Source: JBBDWJ01 sp040902925 (GTDB lineage Bacteria > Acidobacteriota > Terriglobia > Bryobacterales > UBA6623). From it: DNA of 5,104 nucleotides. The notes below the pieces were generated by a model. It was not told where the DNA came from and did not search any database. It worked only from the letters and a program-made list of their open reading frames with translations. The translations under genes and the position numbers were made by a program. Positions 1-5,104 of this stretch are shown here, in pieces (within the stretch, counting starts at the first letter, position 1; every line of letters starts with the position of its first letter). The DNA lies in assembly GCA_040902925.1 (NCBI GenBank), contig JBBDWJ010000150.1, positions 1 through 5,104 on the forward strand, given 5' to 3'.

Positions 1-12
1 CCAAATTTCAAT

Positions 13-41
13 CACTTGGCCTGTGGAAAACTTCCCAAGTG
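13..41. repeat. inverted repeat CACTTGG-N15-CCAAGTG
   Basis: Two perfect 7-base arms (13-19 and 35-41) flank a 15-nt spacer, about 90 nt upstream of the glycerophosphodiesterase start. A second short inverted repeat, GGAA-N3-TTCC (25-35), overlaps the right half. The arms lie about two helical turns apart, centre to centre, as expected for a dimeric repressor or activator site. They could equally form a weak hairpin at the end of an upstream transcript, but no T-tract follows. A 7-bp pair like this is not rare by chance, and no transcription factor is implied. Confidence 0.3.
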
Positions 42-46
42 CGAAA

Positions 47-57
47 GTTAGGCTAAC
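47..57. repeat. 11-bp palindrome GTTAG-G-CTAAC
   Basis: This is a perfect odd-length palindrome with 5-base arms around one central base, just downstream of the inverted repeat at 13-41. It also supplies the in-frame TAG (49-51) that closes the glycerophosphodiesterase reading frame upstream. I cannot recognise a convincing -35/-10 pair around it. An operator role is possible from position alone, but chance is a fair explanation. Confidence 0.22.
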
Positions 58-115
58 CTGGGTGCTGCCGGTCAAACCGTCGCCCGCATCGAAAACCACG
101 TGCGGCAGGCCCGCC

Positions 116-121
116 AGAAGG
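116..121 (+). promoter_or_regulatory. candidate ribosome binding site for the GDPD gene
   Basis: AGAAGG lies 11 nt before the ATG at 133. The spacing is a little long but usable. It supports the ATG over the in-frame GTG at 100, which has no purine-rich stretch at a suitable distance. Starting at the ATG also gives a normal signal peptide. Confidence 0.4.
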
Positions 122-132
122 CAACGCAAATC

Positions 133-945
133 ATGATCCGCCAAACCATCCTGACCCTCATCCTTGCCGGCACGCTAATGCCGCTTTCGCGGGCGCTGGC
201 CGTGGAGATCGTGGCCCATCGCGGCGCCTCCCACGACGCACCCGAAAACACGCTCCCCGCGGCCAAGCTCGGCTGGGAGCGAAACGCCGACGCCGTCGAG
301 GTTGATATCTATCTGACCCGCGACGGCAAGATCGCCGTCATCCACGACGACAACACGAAGCGCACCGCCGGCGTCGACAAACGCATCGACGAACAGACGC
401 TCGCGGAGCTGAAATCGCTCGATGCCGGGAGCTGGAAGGGCCAGCAATGGGCCGGGACGCGCATTCCGGCGCTCGACGAAGTGCTGGCGGCCATTCCGTC
501 CGGCAAACGGCTATTCATCGAGATCAAGTGTGGCCCCGAAGTGCTTCCCGAGCTCGAAGCGGCGCTCGACCGCTCTGGCAAGCACGCGCAGGTGGTTATC
601 ATCAGCTTCGGGTACCCGGTCGTCGAGCAGGCCAAAAAGCGCTTTCGGACCATTCCGGTCTACTGGCTTTACGGGTTCAGCGAGCGCGAGAAAAAGGGCT
701 ACGGCGATCCCTCGCTCGGGGACTTGATCGCCAAAGCAAAAGCGGCGGGCCTCGACGGCCTCGATGTGAACTTCCGCGGCCCGTTCGGCAAGGAATTCGT
801 AGAGCAACTTAGCGCCGAGGGAATGAAACTCTACGTGTACACGGTCAACGAGTCCGCGGACGCGAGCCGTCTTGCCGAGATCGGCGTTGCCGGGATTACG
901 ACCGACCGGCCGGCCTATCTGCGCGAAACCCTGGCGGGCCGCTGA
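133..945 (+). CDS. exported glycerophosphodiester phosphodiesterase (GDPD family)
   Basis: Predicted to hydrolyse glycerophosphodiesters, the deacylated phospholipid head groups, to an alcohol plus sn-glycerol 3-phosphate in a metal-dependent TIM-barrel domain. From the ATG the protein has 270 residues. Residues 1-23 look like a signal peptide: Arg3, a hydrophobic core, and ALA just before VE, so the enzyme probably acts in the periplasm or outside. The family signature follows at once: VAHRG (27-31) with His29/Arg30, PENT (37-40), EVD (Glu56, Asp58, likely metal ligands), His71 in IHDDN as the second catalytic histidine, FIEIK (Glu130, Lys132), VYTVN near 235-239 and a terminal GITTDRP (254-260). 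All hallmark residues are present and the length is normal for a single-domain GDPD, so it should be active. An in-frame GTG at 100 would add 11 residues; I prefer the ATG because of the signal peptide and the AGAAGG upstream. The methyltransferase follows on the same strand after 56 nt. Family assignment is firm; the natural substrate is not known. Confidence 0.93.
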   Translation: MIRQTILTLILAGTLMPLSRALAVEIVAHRGASHDAPENTLPAAKLGWERNADAVEVDIYLTRDGKIAVIHDDNTKRTAGVDKRIDEQTLAELKSLDAGSWKGQQWAGTRIPALDEVLAAIPSGKRLFIEIKCGPEVLPELEAALDRSGKHAQVVIISFGYPVVEQAKKRFRTIPVYWLYGFSEREKKGYGDPSLGDLIAKAKAAGLDGLDVNFRGPFGKEFVEQLSAEGMKLYVYTVNESADASRLAEIGVAGITTDRPAYLRETLAGR

Positions 946-969
946 CGGCAGCATTGCCGACGCGGCAAT
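946..969 (+). promoter_or_regulatory. intercistronic hairpin with competing alternative stem
   Basis: Directly after the GDPD stop codon (943-945), ATTGCCG (953-959) pairs perfectly with CGGCAAT (963-969) around a 3-nt ACG loop. The central TGCCG (955-959) can instead pair with an upstream CGGCA (946-950) around a GCAT loop. The two stems therefore exclude each other. No U-run follows directly, only a loose pyrimidine stretch at 980-990, so this is unlikely to be a strong intrinsic terminator. It could stabilise or process the transcript, or tune expression of the downstream gene. The pairing is read directly from the sequence; any role is inference. A possible TTG start for the methyltransferase at 954 falls inside this stem, which argues against that start. 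Confidence 0.45.
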
Positions 970-1001
970 CACCGGCCAGCCCTTCTTTCCAACTGCCGAC
1001 G

Positions 1002-1733
1002 ATGGCCAAGCTCTACACTACGCTCGCGGATTGGTGGCCGCTGTTGTCGGCGCCCGAAGAGTACGCCGAAGAGGCGGCCATCTACGGCAAATATCTCAAC
1101 ATCGGAGATCCGCCGGCGCGCACCCTGGTCGAATTCGGCAGCGGCGGAGGCAGCAACGCGTCGTACCTCAAACAGCAATTCCAGATGACTCTGGTGGATC
1201 TTGCACCGGGAATGCTCGCGGTCAGCAGCAAGCTAAACCCCGAGTGCGAACACATCCAAGGCGATATGCGAACAGCCCGCCTCGGGCGCGAGTTCGACCG
1301 CGTGTTCATTCACGACGCGATCTGCTACATGACGAGCACTGACGAATTGCGAAGTGCGATCGAAACCGCCTTCGTCCACTGCCGCCCCGGCGGCGCAGCC
1401 CTTTTCGCGCCGGATTTCTTGCGGGAAACGTTTCGGCCTTCCACCGATCACGGCGGCAACGACGGTGAGCGCCGCAGTCTGCGGTACCTCGAATGGACCT
1501 GGGACCCGGACCCGGCGGACAACACCTACCTGGTCGACTACGCGTACGTCCTTCGTGATGAAGATGGCTCCGTCCGTGTTGAGCACGACCGCCACGTCGA
1601 AGGCTTCTTTGCACGCCGCCAGTGGCTCGACATCCTGACCGACGTTGGGTTTCAGCCCGAGGCCGTGCCGTTTGAGCATTCCGAAGTCGACACGGCATTG
1701 GAGTTGTTTCTCGCCACCAAGCCCGCCCGATAG
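1002..1733 (+). CDS. class I SAM-dependent methyltransferase
   Basis: A 243-residue soluble protein with a Rossmann-type methyltransferase core, using S-adenosylmethionine to methylate an unidentified substrate in the cytoplasm. Motif I is LVEFGSGGGSN (42-52), the glycine-rich SAM loop. LVDLAP (64-69) carries the acidic residue (Asp66) expected to bind the ribose hydroxyls. QGDMR (86-90) is the adenine-contact region, FDRVFIHDAI (98-107) is motif IV and the following strand, and CRPGGAALF (127-135) is the usual turn before strand 5. The C-terminal part (about 155-240) is rich in acidic and aromatic residues and ends in LELFLATK, resembling the methyltransferase type 11/25 folds. The ATG at 1002 is chosen because the conserved N-terminus (LYTTLADWW) begins right after it, and because the in-frame TTG at 954 would add a low-complexity 16-residue tail and lies in a hairpin. 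No good Shine-Dalgarno precedes it. It probably shares a transcript with the GDPD gene. Substrate class (small molecule, lipid or other) cannot be told from the sequence. Confidence 0.9.
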   Translation: MAKLYTTLADWWPLLSAPEEYAEEAAIYGKYLNIGDPPARTLVEFGSGGGSNASYLKQQFQMTLVDLAPGMLAVSSKLNPECEHIQGDMRTARLGREFDRVFIHDAICYMTSTDELRSAIETAFVHCRPGGAALFAPDFLRETFRPSTDHGGNDGERRSLRYLEWTWDPDPADNTYLVDYAYVLRDEDGSVRVEHDRHVEGFFARRQWLDILTDVGFQPEAVPFEHSEVDTALELFLATKPAR

Positions 1734-1760
1734 CACCATGCTTGCAGGAAGCGGCGCCGG
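1734..1760. other. 27-nt gap between convergent genes
   Basis: The methyltransferase and glucosidase genes end tail to tail only 27 nt apart. The gap contains CGGCGCCG (1752-1759), a palindrome without room for a loop, and a weak 4-bp GCTT/AAGC stem (1740-1752). There is no stem followed by a T-run on either strand, so I see no intrinsic terminator. The two transcripts may overlap in their 3' ends or end by Rho. Confidence 0.5.
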
Positions 1761-4400
1761 TCACTCCCCGGACTGATCGAGCAACTTCGCGACCAGACCC
1801 GTCCAGCCGGTCTGGTGCGAGGCGCCGAGGCCCTTGCCGGTGTCGCCGTGAAAGTATTCGTGGAACAGTAGATGGTCGCGCCAGTGCGGGTCGTGTTGAA
1901 AACGCTTATCGTCGCCAAGGGCGGGGCGCCGGCCGTCAGCATCGCGCAAGAACAAATGGTTGAGGCGCTTTGAGATTTCGGCGGCAACCTGCCAAAGGTT
2001 CATTAACCGCCCAGAGCCAGTGGGAAATTCCACCTGAAATTCATCGCCCAGAAAATCGTGGAACCGCTGCAGCGACTCGACGATCAGGAAATTCACCGGG
2101 AACCACACCGGCCCGCGCCAGTTGGAATTGCCGCCAAACATCCAGGTGGTCGATTCGCCGGGCTCATAGTCGACGCGGTGCTGCGTGCCATCCACGTGAA
2201 GGATATAAGGGTTGTCGCGATGGTAGCGCGACAGCGAGCGAATGCCGTAGGGCGACAGAAATTCGTTCTCGTCCAGCATATAGCCGAGCACACGCCGCAG
2301 CCGCTCCTGATCGACGATCGAGAACAGGTGCAGCACGGCGCCGTCGGAGCGCTTTTTGGCGATGACGTTGCGGCGGAAGCGCGGGCGGTTTTCCAGGTAC
2401 CACTCGACGAGCCGCCGGAAGTCGGGCAGCGCGTCGTACATCTCGGGCTCGATTTTCAGCACCGCGAATAAGGGAATGAGCCCGACCATCGAGCGAACTT
2501 TCAGCTTGCTCTGCGTGCCGTCGTCCTGGCTGAGCACGTCGTAGTAGAAACCGTCCTGGTCGTCCCACAGCTCCATACCGGAGCCCATGTCGTGCATGGC
2601 GTTGGCGATGTGGATAAAGTGCACCAGGAACTTGAGGGCGACGTCGGCGTAGCCGCGATTCTCGCGCGCGAGCTCCAGCGCGATGGCGAGCATGTCTAGG
2701 CAATACATACCCATCCAGCTCGTCGCGTCGGACTGTTCCAGGTGGCCGCCTGTCGGCAGCGGTTTTGAGCGGTCAAACACGCCGATGTTGTCGAGACCCA
2801 GGAAGCCGCCTTGAAAGACGTTGCGGCCGTGAATGTCTTTGCGGTTGACCCACCAGGTGAAATTGAGCAGCAGCTTGTGGAAAGCGCGCTCGAGAAAGGC
2901 GCGGTCAGCCACGCCGTGAACGCGCCGCTCGATTTTGTAGACGCGCCATACGGCCCAGGCGTGCACCGGCGGATTAACGTCGCCCAGCGCCCACTCGTAA
3001 GCGGGAATCTGCCCGTTAGGATGCATGTACCATTCGCGCAGAAACAGCAGCAGTTGTTCCTTCGCGAAGTCGGGGTCGACCAGCGCCAGCGGTATGCAAT
3101 GGAACGCGAGGTCCCAGGCGGCATACCAGGGATACTCCCACTTGTCGGGCATCGATACGATGTCTTCGTTGTGCAAGTGCTGCCAGTCGCTGTTGCGGCC
3201 GCCGCGGCGATCCGGCGGTGGCGCAGGCCCCACGGGGTCGCCGGTCAGCCAGTGCTGCACGTCGTAGAAGTAGAACTGCTTACTCCACAGCAAACCGGCA
3301 TACGCTTGCCGTTGCACTCGCGCGCCGTCCTGAGAAATCTCGGCGGGCGTGATATTGCGGTAAAACTCGTCGGCTTCGCCCTTTCGCGCCGCAAAGACTC
3401 CGGCAAACTCGTCGGCCAGAAAACCCGGCGCGGGGATTTGATCGGTCAAGCGCAAGCGCAGCGCGGCAATGCCGCCCGCCTCAATTCGAAAACGGTGACG
3501 GACGGCGGCCTTGGTGCCCGAATTCGAAGGGTTCACGGCATGGGCCGCGCCGTGAACGACATAGCGGTGAAAGGCGTCTTTGACATAGGGCGTGGGGTTA
3601 GGCAGCCCCCACAGCTCTTTGACATCACTCTCGTTTTCCGTGAACAGCAGTTCGCCGCCGGGCTCGCACAACAACCAGCGCGCTCCGTAATAGCGATGGA
3701 AAATCTCGATCACTTCGGCATCGGGCAGACCGTGCCCCTGCACCAGCCGCGGACGGTAGTTGTCGCGGCCCCAGGCCCAGGTGTTGCGAAACCAGACCGT
3801 CGGGAACAGATCGAGGTCGGCCGCCTCAGGTCCGCGATTGCAGGCCGTTATCAGGATACAAATGTCGTCGGGCGCGGCCTTGGCGTATTCGACGAACACA
3901 TCGAAATAACGGTCCTCGTCGAATGCGCCGCTGTCCGTCAATTCAAATTCAGGCTCGAGCCGGCTGCGCCCACGGCTCTCCCCGACAAGCCGCGCGTAGG
4001 GGAATTCCCGTTGCGGGTACTTGTAGAGAAATTTCATGTACGAATGCGTCGGCGTCGAGTCGAGGTAGAAGTAAACCTCCTTGACGTCTTCGGCGTGGTT
4101 TCCTTCAAGGCTGTTGAGGCCGAACAGCCGCTCTTTGAGGATCGGGTCACGCCCGTTCCACAACGCCAGCGCAAAACAGATATATTGGTGGCGGTCGGAA
4201 ATGCCGCCCAGTCCGTCTTCTCCCCAGCGGTAGGCGCGATAGCGAGCGTGATCGTGCGGCACGCTGGTCCAGGCGTTGCCTTTGGGGCTGTAGTCCTCGC
4301 GCACCGTGCCCCACTGGCGTTCGCTCAGATAAGGCCCCCAGCGCTTCCAGTGGCCTTTGCGCCGCCGCGACTCCTCCAGCCGCTCTTGTTCCTTGTTCAT
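1761..4400 (-). CDS. GH63 / MGH1-like glycoside hydrolase (glucosidase), 879 aa
   Basis: A large, apparently cytoplasmic glycoside hydrolase: no signal peptide, and a highly charged N-terminus starting MNKEQERLEESRRRKGH. Residues to about 350 form an N-terminal region that looks beta-rich, carrying GPYLSERQWGTVREDYS (22-38) and SDRHQYICFALALWNGRDP (68-86). Residues from about 365 look like the (alpha/alpha)6 catalytic barrel of GH63 and its relatives. Recognisable pieces are WEYPWYAAWD (421-430), GQIPAYEWALGDVNPP (463-478), GLDN (535-538), GGNSNWRGPVWFPVN (756-770) and HEYFHGDTGKGLGASHQTGW (847-866). By analogy with characterised GH63 enzymes, Asp537 in GLDN is the likely general acid and Glu848 the likely general base, with Asp430 probably in the sugar-binding site; this mapping is inferred by eye. 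Known GH63 members include eukaryotic processing alpha-glucosidase I and bacterial mannosylglycerate/glucosylglycerate hydrolases of about 450 residues. This protein is nearly twice that size and belongs to a long bacterial type whose substrate I do not know; an intracellular alpha-glucoside is a reasonable guess. The ATG at 4400 fits the family N-terminus, although the upstream Shine-Dalgarno is poor. No frameshift is visible. Confidence 0.92.
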   Translation of the reverse strand: MNKEQERLEESRRRKGHWKRWGPYLSERQWGTVREDYSPKGNAWTSVPHDHARYRAYRWGEDGLGGISDRHQYICFALALWNGRDPILKERLFGLNSLEGNHAEDVKEVYFYLDSTPTHSYMKFLYKYPQREFPYARLVGESRGRSRLEPEFELTDSGAFDEDRYFDVFVEYAKAAPDDICILITACNRGPEAADLDLFPTVWFRNTWAWGRDNYRPRLVQGHGLPDAEVIEIFHRYYGARWLLCEPGGELLFTENESDVKELWGLPNPTPYVKDAFHRYVVHGAAHAVNPSNSGTKAAVRHRFRIEAGGIAALRLRLTDQIPAPGFLADEFAGVFAARKGEADEFYRNITPAEISQDGARVQRQAYAGLLWSKQFYFYDVQHWLTGDPVGPAPPPDRRGGRNSDWQHLHNEDIVSMPDKWEYPWYAAWDLAFHCIPLALVDPDFAKEQLLLFLREWYMHPNGQIPAYEWALGDVNPPVHAWAVWRVYKIERRVHGVADRAFLERAFHKLLLNFTWWVNRKDIHGRNVFQGGFLGLDNIGVFDRSKPLPTGGHLEQSDATSWMGMYCLDMLAIALELARENRGYADVALKFLVHFIHIANAMHDMGSGMELWDDQDGFYYDVLSQDDGTQSKLKVRSMVGLIPLFAVLKIEPEMYDALPDFRRLVEWYLENRPRFRRNVIAKKRSDGAVLHLFSIVDQERLRRVLGYMLDENEFLSPYGIRSLSRYHRDNPYILHVDGTQHRVDYEPGESTTWMFGGNSNWRGPVWFPVNFLIVESLQRFHDFLGDEFQVEFPTGSGRLMNLWQVAAEISKRLNHLFLRDADGRRPALGDDKRFQHDPHWRDHLLFHEYFHGDTGKGLGASHQTGWTGLVAKLLDQSGE

Positions 4401-4498
4401 AGAGGTATGTAGTTAGAATCGGTCAGGCATCGGCGAATAAGAGGGATCTTGCACACGGGCGCGGCATGCATCGGTATTGGTTCTTCGGTGTTGATTCC
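4401..4498 (-). other. 98-nt spacer upstream of the glucosidase gene
   Basis: This separates the membrane-protein gene from the glucosidase gene on the same strand. It is more AT-rich than the flanking genes, especially within about 30 nt of the glucosidase start, so it may hold that gene's own promoter. I find no -35/-10 pair good enough to mark, no purine-rich ribosome site next to the ATG, and no hairpin with T-run that would end the upstream transcript. Whether the two genes are co-transcribed stays open. Confidence 0.35.
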
Positions 4499-5050
4499 TC
4501 ACGCGGGCGGAGGCTGCAGGTACCCGAGGTCGAAAACAAACCGCGGATAGAGCCCCATGCAAACGCCAAACAAGACGTGCCCCAACACCATGCCGGGAAA
4601 CGGCTGGAAAATAACGACCGCTGGGTTGATCGCCGGCCACAAGAAGCGGCACGCACCGTAATACCAGACAAGCGCCAGGAACAGCGCGATCAAGCGGCAA
4701 CGAAATGGCCGGTAAAGGTAGCGCGCGAGAAAGATCGAAAACACGAGGCCAAGCAGTCCGGAAATCAGAAAGTGCAGGGCGACGCCGGATAGCGTCTCCC
4801 AGCGCAACGAAACACTCAAAGCGCGCGACGGGAAAAACGCCGACGAGATCAGGTTCGGAAACGACCACATGCTCTCGGCGCGCAGCACGCCATCGAGCAT
4901 ATGGAAGACCAAAACCGCCAGGCCGGCGACAATACCGGTTTGCAGCCCGGCCAGCGAGCGCCATAGCAGGAAGACCGACGCCGGGCGAACGTCCTGCTGC
5001 GTTTCGATCACGGGCGCGCGCTGGGCCGATCCATCGGAAAAATCCGTCAA
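4499..5050 (-). CDS. small integral membrane protein, four predicted helices, function unknown
   Basis: Read from the TTG at 5050, this is a 183-residue protein with a polar N-terminal tail (1-30) and about four membrane segments: 32-54, 86-109, 119-139 and 148-168. The cluster of four arginines between helices 2 and 3 (110-119) suggests that this loop and both ends are cytoplasmic. The 55-85 loop, carrying a WSFPNL motif and several aromatic residues, would then be outside. The C-terminal GHVLFGVCMGLYPRFV (157-172) looks like the most distinctive part. I do not recognise a named family; it resembles conserved hypothetical membrane proteins I associate loosely with Acidobacteriota. No catalytic or transport motif is visible. 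TTG is chosen because AGAGG lies 5 nt upstream. However, the frame stays open to the window edge at 5104 without an in-frame ATG or GTG, so a start outside the window cannot be excluded. The glucosidase gene lies 98 nt downstream on the same strand, and a joint role is only a possibility. An overlapping open frame at 4413-4964 lacks these membrane features. Confidence 0.78.
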   Translation of the reverse strand: MTDFSDGSAQRAPVIETQQDVRPASVFLLWRSLAGLQTGIVAGLAVLVFHMLDGVLRAESMWSFPNLISSAFFPSRALSVSLRWETLSGVALHFLISGLLGLVFSIFLARYLYRPFRCRLIALFLALVWYYGACRFLWPAINPAVVIFQPFPGMVLGHVLFGVCMGLYPRFVFDLGYLQPPPA

Positions 5051-5055
5051 GTAAA

Positions 5056-5060
5056 CCTCT
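5056..5060 (-). promoter_or_regulatory. ribosome binding site (AGAGG) before TTG start
   Basis: On the minus strand AGAGG ends 5 nt before the TTG at 5050. It is the clearest Shine-Dalgarno-like sequence in the window and is the main reason for choosing this non-ATG start for the membrane protein. Confidence 0.5.
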
Positions 5061-5065
5061 GCCCC

Positions 5066-5093
5066 AAGAGAAAGGCGGGGAACGGCCCCGTCC
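5066..5093 (-). terminator. candidate hairpin and T-rich tail (terminator or leader structure)
   Basis: On the minus strand, CGGGG pairs with CCCCG around a 5-nt CCGTT loop (5076-5090). It is extended by GG/CC with one bulged A (5074-5093) and followed by the pyrimidine run TTTCTCTT (5066-5073). This has the shape of a weak intrinsic terminator for a gene lying beyond the window, or of an attenuator in the leader of the membrane-protein gene, whose ribosome site starts only 5 nt later. The T-tract is interrupted by two Cs, so termination would be inefficient. If it is a real terminator, it also supports a start inside the window. Confidence 0.35.
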
Positions 5094-5104
5094 GGCTTCC
5101 CGAG

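Noticed and set aside
954..1001. TTG start for the methyltransferase, adding 16 residues
   Set aside because: The added residues look non-conserved and low in complexity, and the TTG sits inside a hairpin stem. The family-like N-terminus starts at the ATG at 1002.
2811..4412. 533-codon open frame on the plus strand, opposite the glucosidase gene
   Set aside because: Its codons lie exactly opposite the glucosidase codons, so it stays open simply because TTA, CTA and TCA are rare in the GC-rich sense gene. The translation has no recognisable domain, whereas the minus strand has clear GH63 motifs.
4424..4474. Near-identical 10-mers (CAGGCATCGG and CATGCATCGG) about 41 nt apart in the spacer before the glucosidase gene
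   Set aside because: Only 7 bases match without interruption, and a two-copy repeat this short is expected by chance.
4413..4964. 183-codon minus-strand open frame overlapping the membrane-protein gene
   Set aside because: The translation is Arg/Ala-rich without domain or membrane features, while the overlapping frame at 4499-5050 gives four clean hydrophobic helices and has a ribosome site.
1..5104. Search for a defence system, mobile element, CRISPR array, tRNA/rRNA or biosynthetic cluster
   Set aside because: The four genes are ordinary enzyme or membrane families, no tandem or terminal repeats were seen, and no transposase, integrase, nuclease or structural-RNA signature is present.

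Overview
The window is an ordinary-looking stretch of a GC-rich bacterial chromosome (roughly 60% GC by eye). It holds four protein genes in two convergent pairs. There is no sign of a mobile element, CRISPR array, tRNA, rRNA or phage gene. The lineage cannot be fixed from the sequence. The combination of a large soluble GH63-type glucosidase, a secreted glycerophosphodiesterase and a small four-helix membrane protein, mostly with weak Shine-Dalgarno signals, would fit Acidobacteriota or Planctomycetota. That is an impression, not a demonstration.

Layout, left to right. Positions 1-132 are a non-coding leader with two small inverted repeats. Positions 133-945 (+) encode an exported glycerophosphodiester phosphodiesterase. 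Positions 946-1001 form a short intercistronic gap dominated by a 7-bp, 3-nt-loop hairpin and a competing alternative stem. Positions 1002-1733 (+) encode a class I SAM-dependent methyltransferase. A 27-nt gap separates it from the convergent gene at 1761-4400 (-), an 879-residue GH63/MGH1-like glycoside hydrolase that fills half the window. Upstream of that gene on the same strand, after a 98-nt gap, 4499-5050 (-) encodes a small integral membrane protein of unknown function. Its start is a TTG preceded by AGAGG and, further upstream, by a GC-rich hairpin at the window edge.

How the genes might work together: the plus-strand pair is probably co-transcribed, since the genes share a strand and lie 56 nt apart. 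GDPD activity releases glycerol 3-phosphate from lipid head groups outside the cytoplasm, while the methyltransferase is cytoplasmic with unknown substrate, so no shared pathway is evident. On the minus strand, the membrane protein and the glucosidase may or may not share a transcript. No feature points to a defence, toxin-antitoxin or biosynthetic system. The points most worth a second look are the uncharacterised long GH63 clade, the mutually exclusive hairpins between the plus-strand genes, and the structured leader of the membrane-protein gene.
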